Positions 23,982 to 35,900 of a stretch of 64,000 nt of DNA are shown piece after piece. A model generated the notes under the pieces. It was not told the DNA's origin and did no database searches. It worked only from the letters and a program-made list of their open reading frames with translations. Source of the DNA: a virus; the IMG/VR virus record IMGVR_UViG_3300030419_005456, positions 1 through 64,000 of that record. One strand, given 5' to 3'. The position numbers and the translations under genes were made by a program. Every line of letters starts with the position of its first letter. Positions within the stretch are counted from its first letter, which is position 1.

Positions 23982-26900
23982 ATGCCAATTAATTCATCAA
24001 CTGATAGCGAATATATTTTTCAGCAAACATTTATGGGCGCTTCCATAACTAGCTTTAATGCTAGTATGGGTTTTAATAGTAATTCTAACAGCATAAATAT
24101 TAACCTAGTTGAAGACAATAAAAACAAAAGAGAACCTAACGCTGTAGATGAAGGATATCATATATGGGACAAGAAAAAGGGTTTTCCTGAAGGCGCGGCT
24201 AAAAATTATAAGGCTGCGGGTGATGTTTTCTATGCGCCGACCGTTGGGTCTCCCGCTTATTTTGAATACTACAAATCTACGATTAGAAGCTGTGGAGCTT
24301 GCGGCACAACAAGAGAGGGAAGAGATGAGGAAGGTGATAGGATACAAATATTTACAGAAGAGAGTCCTAGAGTAAATAAAGATCAAGAATCTTGCGAAGC
24401 TGCCGGTAAAGTTTGGAAAAAGCCCGCCGTTGTTGACAAAAGAAAAGCTGCTAAAAAGGGTGATCTTTCCAAGGTGTATGAATTTAATGGTATAGTAAAA
24501 AATTATAAAAGAGGCACAAGCAGTCGTGGAGTTACATATACGGTAACCCTAGAAGATCCTAGATTTATGCTTGAGGGTACTCAGGTTGTTTTAGGGGGGC
24601 ATTCAGACCCTATAGCAACAGCAGACGCTTCTTACAATATAATTAGAAAGTTTAGAAACGGTAAGTATAGCAACAGAAGATATTATAAATTTGGAGCAAT
24701 AGGCTATTATAACATACTAAATCCGTTTGGGTATTATGAGTATTTTCAGTATGGCTCTGCCGACGTAAGCGCTAATGGTATGCCGTGGGTAAAAGTGTTA
24801 GACGCTCTAGCTACCATACTTAAAGGTAGGTATGACATTTGGGAGGATGAGGATGGTGAGGTATACAATTTAGAAAGATTTGGCGGACCTCTGTACTATG
24901 TCCAAGACCTCCGTAAAGAACAGGAGATGAAAGCCTCTGAACCGGTAAATGTACATAGATATCAGGTAGATTTGAGAGACATGTACCTCCTGCATAAAGA
25001 TAAGGGTGGTCCTCTAGGGGATGATATTAGGATAAACGGCGAAAGCATGTCCCTTCTTTCCCTCCTTCAAAAAATATGCGAAATTGCTGGTGCAGACTTT
25101 TTTGTTGAATTGGTTACGAAGAAAGACAATGGAAAAACACCAATAGCAGAAAAGAAGCAACATGAACAATCAGATTACGCTGGTGTTATTAAAGTAACAC
25201 CAATCTTAAGAAATGCACCTATAGTTCCGGGTCTCATACAAAAAGAAATAGATACCGCCACCGAACAAAGCCAATTAACAGAACAAGAAGATTCTGATTG
25301 CACTAAAGGAGAAGCCAAACATAGATGGGCTAAACGTATTGTTTCTCATAATATTGGTTATGAATTTAAAGATCCTGTATCTGGAATTGTTTTAACAGGC
25401 GCTCAAAGAACAAGAGTGGTTGGGGTTACTGCCATGGGTTGGTTTCCTGATATTAATGTTCAAGGAGAAGAGGGCGGGGGAATGATTCGCAAGAGATTTG
25501 CTGTGGGTAGTGACAAGCTAAGAGAGTTCATGCCATCTATAGAGCAGGATGGTGTAGCCTTTTGTAATCCGGGTTGGTTACACCCAAAAGGTTTTCCAGA
25601 TAATACCAGAGGAATAAGTGTAGATCCAGCTAATCCGATTACTAAAGCGATGTGGAATGTTAAGAATCCCTTGAGTCCGGTATCTAATGATGACTTCGTT
25701 TCTTGGGGTCATGATAAAACTCCATTCATGGAGGCTAAACTTCATAAGTTGGCAGATGCTGTTGGAACCCCACCTGAATTCCAATTAGCTGGAATAAAAG
25801 CGGGCGATGGATTAATTGATTTGTACCCATGTTGGGGATTCCTGAGAGGCAGCGATCAGTTTAAAGGGGTATTTACTGCTTCTTCCTATCTTGCACCAAA
25901 AGCAAAAGGTGTTCCCATTAAAGGTAGGTTTGGGAATGATAATGCTTACAGAGACTTTGATACACTTAGAGGTATCTTTAGCATATTTGAATATTATGAC
26001 TATGACTATAAAACCAAAAGCTTAGAGAAACCGGGGCCGTGTTTTTTCACACCATATTCAAACCAGTGTCCAGCGTATCCTGAGCCAAAAGGTGGCATAC
26101 AAGCGCCAGCATGTTATGAAAATGACGGAGCAAATGCCAAAGAAAAAGAAGTAAAAGACGACAAGGGCGTTGTCCAAAAGGGTAAAAAATATAATAACAA
26201 AGAAGATTGTGAAAAGAATGATGGTTTTTGGTATAGCAGAGGCGGAGACTTTGTTACTTATAGATATAAACTTACAAGCAAAACTTTTGATACTAGACAA
26301 CGAATACGAGTAAAAGATACTGAAACCGGTGGGACAAAATTAGTAGATAATCCTAACTATGGAAATTTGGCATCCTTTACGTTTGCTCAACCTGCAACAG
26401 CAGATATTCCAGTTGATTTAAGCAATCTTATTGGAGGTATTAGTTACACTGGCGGCCCTGTTACTAAATATGGTGATTTTTCTCATTACTATTATGCTAC
26501 GGTTACTGAACTAAGAGCGGCTTTGTCCGGTTTTCAGTCTTGGAGTGAATACACCCAAATTTTTGCGCCTTGGCTTCATTGTACTCTTGGACTACCGACA
26601 TGTCCCATGGCAACAGGAAAACAAGCAAATATGGCCGGTGGACAAAAAGAAGCGCCGTTTATAGTGGTAAAAGACGCGGATGGTAACGAGAAGAAAGTAC
26701 CTAAGTGGAAGGGGGCTGGGCCATTTGTATACCCTGTTGTTCATGCGTTTAATAGATGGCTTGGTATAGTTCCTCCTCTTAGTGGCGACGAAGACCATGA
26801 TGGACGAGTAGATAATTACACTTTGGAATCTATGAAAGAGGTTCCCGGCGCTCAAGAAAATTCTAGCAAACTTCTTGAAGCTGTTTTTGACCGAATACAA

Positions 26901-28100
26901 CAAACGGCTAGCCATTACGGAAAATCTTATTTAATGGCACTTCCGTTTACACCTCCAGAGTCAGATGAGCATATAAGACAAATATCAGAAGTTGCTTTTG
27001 AGTATGAGCAGAGGTGGGATATATCTAGTGAGGGCTGGGTGGATATAGACACGCAAACAAAAGAATTTGGAAAAAGGTATCCTCACAATATTAATTTCTA
27101 CAGTAGTGAGGGTAATTTAGAACCTTTTGTTGTATTCCCTCAATACCGTCAACAAACCATAAGCAAAAGGCAAGCACCAATTGATCCGGGTAGTCAAGAT
27201 CCGAAAAGTGTTCATTATACTTTTATAGAAGACTCTTTGGGGGGAGGTTCTCAAGGTAAGATTTTCAAGAAAACCAATGTAGACCAAACAACATATTGGC
27301 TATGGAGTACCTCAACATACGATATACAAACTGGCAAGGCTAAAGAAGGAACCATTAAGCCTTACGCTTTAATAAAACAAAGCGAACGCGCTTCCTTGAG
27401 ACATGATGACATGACATCGGTTAGCCCAAACTCTAGCACAAGAAGGCGTCAAGATAAGACTTGGGCGATAAAGCCGTTTGGTGTTCCTTTGGGGAAAATA
27501 AATGGTAGGTATTTATTTAATGCTAACTTTATCTATGGATTTAAGACAGGTCTTTACCACCAAGGTAGTACGCATGCTGGCGCTTGGCAAGACTCTGGAA
27601 AATTTACCCTAGCACCAGCAGCTTATGCTCCTTGGACAGCGGCTGTTCCACAGAAAAGTAATAGATACAGATGGGGACCATGGGCTTTAGGAACTGGTTT
27701 TGGTAAAGCTAAATACGAAGTTGATACTAATTTTCACCCAGCAGCCTTTGGTGGTTTTGATAACATGGAAATTGCCGGGATAGAAAAATGTAAAGCGGCA
27801 GTAGAGCCAGACCAAGTAACATCTGGATGGGCAAAAGAGAGCGGTTCAATTACTTTGGCTGGTTTGCCTTCGGCAGATGATGGTGATGGTCGATCAATTA
27901 TGGGTCGCCAGTTGATGGGTCAAGGACCATATATAACTGATGTATCCTTAGATATTGGGTCTGGTGGCGTAACAACGACTTATAATATGCAAACACAACG
28001 AAAGTTTGGAAAACTACAAGAAATTTATGAGAACAGAATGAGACAACAAGCTTCAGACATTATAAAAACAGCAAAAGAACTGAATGACTTGAGAGGATAA
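23982..28100 (+). CDS. Large tail hub / tail-associated protein candidate
   Basis: 1372 aa. 'VYEFNGIVKNYKRGTSSRGVTYTVTLEDPRFMLEGTQV' (~165-205) and 'SMSLLSLLQKICEIAGADFFVEL' (~355-377) are the strand and helix blocks found in hub proteins of the gp27/gp44 type, where 'LL..I...G.dF' is common. Two Cys/Trp insert motifs, 'ESCEAAGKVWKKP' and 'KEDCEKNDGFWYSRGG', look like extra loops. The C-terminal ~60 residues contain 'TDVSLDIGSGGVTTTYNMQT', which is typical of hub ends, and a basic helix. Hub identity is inferred; the size is well above the usual ~400-800 aa. Four bases separate it from the next gene. Confidence 0.45.
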   Translation: MPINSSTDSEYIFQQTFMGASITSFNASMGFNSNSNSININLVEDNKNKREPNAVDEGYHIWDKKKGFPEGAAKNYKAAGDVFYAPTVGSPAYFEYYKSTIRSCGACGTTREGRDEEGDRIQIFTEESPRVNKDQESCEAAGKVWKKPAVVDKRKAAKKGDLSKVYEFNGIVKNYKRGTSSRGVTYTVTLEDPRFMLEGTQVVLGGHSDPIATADASYNIIRKFRNGKYSNRRYYKFGAIGYYNILNPFGYYEYFQYGSADVSANGMPWVKVLDALATILKGRYDIWEDEDGEVYNLERFGGPLYYVQDLRKEQEMKASEPVNVHRYQVDLRDMYLLHKDKGGPLGDDIRINGESMSLLSLLQKICEIAGADFFVELVTKKDNGKTPIAEKKQHEQSDYAGVIKVTPILRNAPIVPGLIQKEIDTATEQSQLTEQEDSDCTKGEAKHRWAKRIVSHNIGYEFKDPVSGIVLTGAQRTRVVGVTAMGWFPDINVQGEEGGGMIRKRFAVGSDKLREFMPSIEQDGVAFCNPGWLHPKGFPDNTRGISVDPANPITKAMWNVKNPLSPVSNDDFVSWGHDKTPFMEAKLHKLADAVGTPPEFQLAGIKAGDGLIDLYPCWGFLRGSDQFKGVFTASSYLAPKAKGVPIKGRFGNDNAYRDFDTLRGIFSIFEYYDYDYKTKSLEKPGPCFFTPYSNQCPAYPEPKGGIQAPACYENDGANAKEKEVKDDKGVVQKGKKYNNKEDCEKNDGFWYSRGGDFVTYRYKLTSKTFDTRQRIRVKDTETGGTKLVDNPNYGNLASFTFAQPATADIPVDLSNLIGGISYTGGPVTKYGDFSHYYYATVTELRAALSGFQSWSEYTQIFAPWLHCTLGLPTCPMATGKQANMAGGQKEAPFIVVKDADGNEKKVPKWKGAGPFVYPVVHAFNRWLGIVPPLSGDEDHDGRVDNYTLESMKEVPGAQENSSKLLEAVFDRIQQTASHYGKSYLMALPFTPPESDEHIRQISEVAFEYEQRWDISSEGWVDIDTQTKEFGKRYPHNINFYSSEGNLEPFVVFPQYRQQTISKRQAPIDPGSQDPKSVHYTFIEDSLGGGSQGKIFKKTNVDQTTYWLWSTSTYDIQTGKAKEGTIKPYALIKQSERASLRHDDMTSVSPNSSTRRRQDKTWAIKPFGVPLGKINGRYLFNANFIYGFKTGLYHQGSTHAGAWQDSGKFTLAPAAYAPWTAAVPQKSNRYRWGPWALGTGFGKAKYEVDTNFHPAAFGGFDNMEIAGIEKCKAAVEPDQVTSGWAKESGSITLAGLPSADDGDGRSIMGRQLMGQGPYITDVSLDIGSGGVTTTYNMQTQRKFGKLQEIYENRMRQQASDIIKTAKELNDLRG

Positions 28101-28103
28101 AAC

Positions 28104-29969
28104 ATGGCTATTGAATTCCCACAAGATAAATTACCTGAAATTCCTTTAGATGCAATTAAAAAATTGGATCAAATGGACGATCCGCAAGAAGCGGCGGGTG
28201 AAGATACATCTACACCTCAGACTAAAAATGTATCTAGTGGTTTATTTGCTGGAAGCATGAATATTGATGTTCACAGTAAGGTGTTTACTCAAAGCACAAA
28301 CGAAGAAGGCAAAACCTCATTTACATTAGCAACAGATGACGATTGGCCGGATGGATATTTTATAGATATAAGAACAGGTAAATCTGTTTCTCAACCAGCA
28401 ACAGCCTTAAAGTCCCATTTGGAAACTGACGGAGCGTGGAAAGCACAAGCCGGAATGAGTACGGAAGGTTTACTGCTTCCGTGCGCCGTTGAATTTGTTG
28501 AACGTAGCCCAAAAGGGGTAAGCGACGAATATTATAATGCCGGAGGAAAAAGGCCGGATATAGATGGAGGTGCCTTGTCTCCTTTTGAACAACCAAATAC
28601 TAAGTTGATGGATTGGCAAACTCCACCAACAGGTCAAGAAGGAAATATATGGGGTCTACAAAATATAACATCTGTTACTTTGAACCCCTTTGTTTACGCG
28701 CATCATATAGGAACGATGCTTAGAGGTTCTACTAAACAAACCCTTCAGATAAACAAAGACGGCTCTGATTATGTTGCCCCCATGCTTGGTGACGTTAATG
28801 AGACCGCTGGAGAAAATCAAAGACCATTAGGCTTAAGAGGGCCAATGATAGTAACGGGCTGGGGCTATGATACCGAAGACTTTCCCGTTCCTAACGCTAA
28901 AATGGAAGCCAAATATAAAGACTCCAACCCAAAGTCAGAAAACTTCGGCATGCCAACCTTAGAACTTGACGCCATCAAAGAGAGAAACCCTAAGCTATCT
29001 TTTTTAAATCACCATTTACAAAGAATAGACCAGTGGAAGAGCGGTCCTGTAGATTTAAGGTGGGATAGAGAAAGAAAAGTCTGGGTTAGCCCCGGAGCTA
29101 ACAGGGTTTACTTATGCAAAGCTGCTAAATGTATATTACCCACAGCCGGTCCCGATGGAAAAAACTCTTGGAATTGGGGCGTTGCCGGAACTACATCTTC
29201 TCCGGGTAGGCAGTACAAAAATCCATGCCCAGATACTAGTTGTGGGTTTAGTACATACTTTCCCACAAGTCCATATTTTCCCGATATAGAAATATATGAT
29301 CCCGAAGACAAAGAGTGGTGCGGTAAGTGTAGTGTAAGGCTTGTTGGTAAACACAAAACGCCTATGGTTAATTGCGAAGAGTTTAATGATGCCTGTGTTC
29401 CTTTTTATGATGCTATAGTTGTTAAATCTATGGGGCATATAACATCTGGAAAGGTTAAATCAGATTGTGGAGATAAATATCAGCGTACTGGTGCTGGGCC
29501 TTCAGATAGAAGAGTAGGTAACCCATGTCATGGCTGGGGCGTGCAATATATGCAAAAAGAAGAGTATCTTGGCGATATTATGGATGGTGGAACTAAAGCT
29601 ACTAAATATTCAGATGTTGCCGCATCTGTTTTACACAGAAAAATATTCATAGAAAACCCATTAAGTCAAGGGTTAATGCTAGGAGATGCATTTCTTAGTT
29701 ATGATACAGGAAGAAGGTTATCTTATACATATGAAAGAAGAAAAGACAAAGGGGCTTGTGGCGTTGCTGGTGAAAAAATAACAGTTACCGAAACTATACC
29801 AGTACATGTTATTCTGCAAGCTGAATTTTTTGGCGTAGAATTAGTACAGTCAGTAGCATGTCAGCAAGGAGAATTAGGTTCTTGCACTAGAAAGATATTT
29901 GCTCAAGGTATGGCCACCCCAATAGACTGTGGTCCAGACGACGACTATCCAAGCACAGCAATATACTAA
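28104..29969 (+). CDS. Tail-tip protein of unknown function
   Basis: 621 aa, ATG at 28104. The N-terminal ~120 residues are acidic, with 'SSGLFAGSMNIDVHSKVFTQS'. The middle holds 'WGLQNITSVTLNPFVYAHHIGTMLRGS' and 'PMIVTGWGYDTEDFPVPN', and the C-terminal third is Cys-rich ('YLCKAAKCILPTAG', 'CPDTSCGF', 'EWCGKCSVRLVGKH', 'CEEFNDACVPFYDAIV') before closing strands ('TVTETIPVHVILQAEFFGVELVQS'). No family is recognised. Together with the next gene it forms the Cys-rich part of the tail-tip set. Confidence 0.45.
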   Translation: MAIEFPQDKLPEIPLDAIKKLDQMDDPQEAAGEDTSTPQTKNVSSGLFAGSMNIDVHSKVFTQSTNEEGKTSFTLATDDDWPDGYFIDIRTGKSVSQPATALKSHLETDGAWKAQAGMSTEGLLLPCAVEFVERSPKGVSDEYYNAGGKRPDIDGGALSPFEQPNTKLMDWQTPPTGQEGNIWGLQNITSVTLNPFVYAHHIGTMLRGSTKQTLQINKDGSDYVAPMLGDVNETAGENQRPLGLRGPMIVTGWGYDTEDFPVPNAKMEAKYKDSNPKSENFGMPTLELDAIKERNPKLSFLNHHLQRIDQWKSGPVDLRWDRERKVWVSPGANRVYLCKAAKCILPTAGPDGKNSWNWGVAGTTSSPGRQYKNPCPDTSCGFSTYFPTSPYFPDIEIYDPEDKEWCGKCSVRLVGKHKTPMVNCEEFNDACVPFYDAIVVKSMGHITSGKVKSDCGDKYQRTGAGPSDRRVGNPCHGWGVQYMQKEEYLGDIMDGGTKATKYSDVAASVLHRKIFIENPLSQGLMLGDAFLSYDTGRRLSYTYERRKDKGACGVAGEKITVTETIPVHVILQAEFFGVELVQSVACQQGELGSCTRKIFAQGMATPIDCGPDDDYPSTAIY

Positions 29970-29984
29970 CGGACGGAAACAGGA

Positions 29985-32900
29985 ATGACAGTTGGAGACA
30001 ACTTTGATACATCTTCTCTTGGAACGAGAAACAGGAGAACTAAGCGCTATGCTGGTAGCTTAGAAACTGCTGGTCTTTATGGCCAATGGTATCAAGAAAA
30101 TAATTTCGGCCACCCTTGTAATATAGGTTGTGGCTGCAAAAAGGTCTGTGACGGACTGTTAGGACCATGTCTATTGCCACCCGAATTGCAGGTAACTCTT
30201 GTAAAATCTTCCAGTGGTAGAGTTAGCGCAAGAATTCAAACTGACACAAAAGGTTCTCAAGGTAGTGGAAACGCTGAAACGTTTCATCTTATATACCAAA
30301 ACGGCGCATGGAGAGGAAGAAAGTGCTGTACAGATTCTGACTCTAGGATATTAATAGACGAAAGCGAAGGCGAAACGGTCAGTTATTATCCTACGCAAGA
30401 TTCTGGTGATAAGTCTAGATCTGGAGAGTATCTATACTTTGTTAAAGATGAAGATTTTGATGATGGCGAGGGAAATAGCGCCTTTAAGTTTGCTGGACAA
30501 ACAGGTGTGCTTGTAGACAAGAAGGGTAGACCTGTCCATTTTAATAGCAATAGGACTGCAACTTCTTCCGCTATTGATCTCGACGAATCTATGGGTGCGG
30601 AGGAGGATTGTGGGGGTCGAAAATGTGCAAAGGTGGGCGCTTTTAAACACTCAGAGTGGATGGGTTGTGACCCTTGTAGTGTAACCACAATTGATGCTTC
30701 TTATCAGCTTTACAAACAGGATGTAGACGAAGAAGGTAATAAAATATCTGTTCCAGATGGATATAAAGTTACGGCTATTAATGCTGAAAAAGTTTGCTCT
30801 TACTATGGAAAAGAAGGTGTTCATAGACCTTGGAAGGGGAAAACAACCCGTCCTCACGATTTGAAATTTGAAGACATTAATCAAGAAACTGCGGGAATAC
30901 CAGTTTTTCCGGGCGTTCAATCTGGGTGTTTACCTGATGGAGAAAAGGCTAGATTATCAAACGATTATTGCTGGGATGTAGTTAATAATAAGATTGCCGA
31001 AAAAAATATTGTTCAATGTTTTGATGGCGGCACTGAGATTCGTGCCGATTTGGACTATCCCAACAAAGCACAAGACTGTATAGACGCTGGTTATAAGGCT
31101 GTTAATGCAACCCGCACGCTAACAGAAAAAGAGTGTTTAGAGCAAGCAAAGTGTGTCACGGGTGAAGACAACACAATCGTTTCAAAGTGGAACTGTTTAT
31201 CTCGCTTTGACCCTAAATCTACATACAATACAACAGGCGAAGAAGCTTCTATAAAAAGAACTTGGACATTAGAGTGGAAAAGTGGAACAGAAGTAGTATT
31301 TGATGCCAACAAAAAAATTATTGCCGGAGGTTACGACAGAACTTCTTGCTGTGGTGGTCACGTTATTGATCAGTGGCATACCCCACATACCCCTAATCTA
31401 AGATCTGGGTCTCAGGGAGTAAAGCACGGTTGGCAAGGAACCTGTGTTACCCCCTACAAAGAACTGGTATTAACCCCCGGCGTGCCTGATAACATGACCC
31501 CCGGCATGACAGCGCTTACCTGTGGTACTGGGACAGCAAATAGTCATGAAAGATTTGAAATGCATGACGATTTGGTTGAGTCTGGTTTTACCCTAGTTTA
31601 TAGAGATTGTGATTTCTATAACGATTACAATCCTGATGATGACCCTTACAATAATCCTGATAGCACAGACGCTGATGTTCCTTCTGGAGGAAAAGAAACG
31701 GTTCTAATTATCCCTATGGATCAGGTAATGAACTGTTCTGACTTTACTTTAACAGAACTAGACGGCAATCATAATTCTAGCAGGGATGGTTGGCAGGTTG
31801 AATATGGTGATTTAGCTGGAAATGCTGCTGGAGGTGATTACCCCGGCGATCCACATTCTACCGATGGCAATGATCCGGCTATAAATTATTGCATACGAGA
31901 CAGTGAAGGTCCGTGGCATGATAGCACAAAAGATGAATGGGCGCATGGTGGTGGTTTCAAAGGTGCCGGTGCAGATGGATCTAAGTCGTGGAAACGAACC
32001 AATGTTCCTAAAGGTTTTGGGGCTACGGGTAAAGGGGAATACGTTGACACCAACCATGGAAGTTGTTCGGTAGCTTATTACTGGGAAAATAGCTTAGGTT
32101 TAGACCCTCATAACGCAAGGTCTTATCATAACCCCGGAGATTGGGCTTTAAGAAAATTAAACCTTCAACCGCAACCATTCAAAGCTACAGAGTGGAGGCA
32201 AAACAAAAAGAAGACTCTCAAACAAGCTGAAGCAGATAGAGCAGCATTTGAGCAATGCATATCTGTAAGATGGCCAACTTGGTGTCAAAAGACCGGCCTA
32301 CCATTCTGGTTTGAAAATGATTTTCTGTGGGACAAATTCACATACAAATACGGTCGTTACGGAAGTAAAACGGCTATTAGTGATCAAGCATGCGCCCCAA
32401 TAAGCCAGTCTATATATGATATTTTGCAAGTTTCATATGACGACAAGAATTATGGCACCGAAGATAACCCTGAATATAAAGGGAAGTGTGTTTATTCTTT
32501 TGAAAATGTACAAAAAAGGGTGATAACTTTAGACTCATTTTCTGTGTATGAAATTTTTGACGACAAAGGGGGTTTAGCTTCACAAGGAGCCAAATTTGAA
32601 TCGGATGGTAGCGGTGGAGTGAAGGATCACGGGCATAGTGGAAAAGAGGCCACCGGTCGTATAATAGACGGTTCAAAAGTGGGTTTTCAGGAATGCATGG
32701 TTGATGAGTACGAATATTGTACAGACGATAATTATATAAGTTTTGAAGGCTGCATGAATGGTGGTGGATACTGGCAATCAACAATGGGAACATGGGAATA
32801 CCCAGAGTTAGAAGGGCCGGGAGATTCTGGGCATACACAATGCGGCGGTTGCGGTTCTGGGCCAAGAATTGCTTTTTTTGTTGATGATCCACCTGCGGGA

Positions 32901-35900
32901 TTAAGCGCACAAGAAAAATTAGACTGGGAAAGAAAATATAGAGACGGGCAAAACATGAAACAGCCCGGAACAAATCCAGATGACTACTACTTTATTAACC
33001 TACCATCGCAAATTACTAGCAAGATGGCTGAGTTATATACAGACAGAAAAGATATAGATGGATATGATAAAGATGAAACTGATAGCTTAGACTATTGGGG
33101 AAAAACAGGTTTATGGCCAGATCACGCTACGGCTAGTTATGTTGCCCATACAATGCTTGGTCTTAATACTACTAGAAAAATTGAGTATGCTAGTAATACA
33201 ACCCCTATTGTTGTAAAAAGTATTAACCATGGCTTAAAGCTTGGTGACCATGTGGGAATTGATGGAATTCTTGGTAATTTCAGAGCAAACACATGGACTC
33301 TTGGCCAATGGATGGAACAAGCTTGGCACAATAAAAGATCAAGTCCATGTGGAGGAGAGACTGATTGTGACGCACCTATTTGGCCAGATGCCGTATGTCC
33401 GTGTAATGATGGAAGTTGTAGCCACCCAAAAGGGGCTGATAGTAAAGAGGCATGTGAAAGCATACGAAATACGTGGGATGATTTTTGTAAACTTGACGGG
33501 GTCGATATATCGGGCAGCGCTTTTGGTGATCTAGTAGAGAGCAACGACTGGTCTGAAGAAGACGCAAAAGAATATTGCTATTCATCTGGTAAATGTTATA
33601 AGACACATCCAGACGGTACAAGAATAGAGGAAATTTCAGGTGCCGTCGTAGAAAGCGAAGGTTATTTAAGTCAGCATACGTGCTTTGCTTATGGAAACAG
33701 GCAAGGGGGAGATGGTTTTAAATATGAATTTGATCACCATAATAAATTATGCCTTGTGGAAGGTGAGTTAAAATATGCTGAAGACAAGAACTATTGCGAG
33801 AACGCCTACGACCACAGTTTGGGCGGGGTTTGGCAAGGCAGCACTGATAAGTATCCCCCGGAGGCTAAGGCTAAATCGTCATCCGAATGTAGTGATACAA
33901 ACCATAAGAATAAAGATGACTGCCTTAAAGCAAGACCTAAATGGACACAAGGAAAAAGTTTTGGAAAAGATAATGAGCATTGCTCTGGCGTAACAATAAA
34001 AGGTAAAGCTCCACCTCCAGCAGATTTCTTTGTCGTAAAGCCAGTTGATGATGACCACTTCCAACTTTGGAATTGTGCTGGCGAACCAATAGAGGGAACC
34101 ATAGATGAAGGGGTTGTTTGTGAGGGTGATGAGGCTTTAGATGTTACAGAAAAAGCCTGTGGTAATACCATAGCTCCATGGAATCAGGGTGTGATTGGCC
34201 AAACCGGGGGTCAAGAAATTGAAATGGTTAAGCAAACCATATGGGGAATAGAAAAAGAATGGCCGATGTTGAAACTAAGTAACAGCATCCCCCTTAACGA
34301 AGACAATTGTACCGAATATGGATATTGTTGGATTGTTGGTATAGGGTATGAGGCTGAGTCAATAATGACTCAAACTGACTGTTTCAATCTTGCTCGGGTC
34401 TATGAAAAGATAGAAATGACCGAAGCCTCAAAGAAGGCTGGAAAATTCCAACACACTCTATTATTAGCCCCGCTAGACAAAAATCCTGACAATGTAAATC
34501 CTTGTGTCAATGGCACCGATCCATCAGAGTGTTGGCAACCTTTGGAGTGGACAAGAAAAAAATCAATAGAAGAAGCTGCTGGTGAAAGAACAAGCGCAGC
34601 CATTACCAACTGGCAAGTTTGTCCACATACGGGTGTTTGGACCATATGGGATATGAATACAACAAACCCCTTGGTTAGCGATCCCGCAGACCCCAGCATA
34701 AGTTGGAGACCTTTCTGGACAGAGTCTGCCTACAAATCAGAAAAGGGCGCAGAAGACAATTACGTATATATACACCAAGAAGAAGTTTGCCCAGTATGCT
34801 GTGATCACTTTATGCCAGAAAAATTACTGGCTACTGTTGATGGTCTTGCCGTAACCGGAAGTACTGGATTGGTAGAGGGAACAGATCACTTCAACTACAT
34901 GACATCGGGTACTCATAATGTAAAGGTTCCAGACACAGATAATGACTATTGTGCTGAAATAAAAGACGGGAAAAGAACCAAAACCGACAAAGAATATGTT
35001 GATTGTAAAGTCGATGAAAACACACCAGAAGGTGTTACTTATGAATGGATTGTCCCCCTTAAAGCCACAACAGTAAATTGTGGGATTAATGCCTGCACAG
35101 GTAAGTTCTATGATTTTGTTGAAACTCAAACTATAGACTTAAGAACAAATGCTAAGGGTAGAGTAGGTGGAAAGTATTGCTGTGATTGTGGTGGATATTA
35201 TGAAAATGGTGTTTGGTATACTACAGAATGTGTAAAATGTTCTGACGCTCTTAGATTTGATGATCCGGTTGTAGATCATGAATTTGGAGATTCCCAATTA
35301 GGTATTGCTCCAGACCCCTGCTGTAGTTGTGAGTGTAATCCCGGCGAAGGAAATACACATAAAACTTCTTTAATGGATTATAAATATCCTACGTACAAAC
35401 AAGTTTGTGATTCACCATTGATGCCACAAGAAGCCGGAAAAACTCTTACTGTCGGGGAGCTTACTTGTAAAACAGTTACGGTAGAAGAAGAATGCGTAGC
35501 AACTGTTGCCTCTTGTTTAGATCTAGACAGCGAAGAAAAGTGTAACGCTGCTGACGTTGGGGATGGTGGTTGTTATTGGGCTAGCGATACAACACCGTCA
35601 GGAGATGAGTTCTTTTACTGTAAAGATCGTGCAGACAGCGTACCGTTTAGTTCAGATTCAGTTTGTGCAGAAAGATATGAAGAAAAAGACGCATGTAATG
35701 CCAGCCCCGTATGCGTTTGGCAGGATGAAAAAACAGCTTGTAGCTGTGGAACAGACGGTACTGGTAGAAAGGGTTGTACGGGTTTTCCAAATAATAGACC
35801 ACTTACATGCGAACCTTCTCAATTGGGTACTAATAGAGGCGCTTGTGAATATGATTTCAACGGTGCAAAAATCATTGCCGGAGGAAGCACCGTTGATAAA

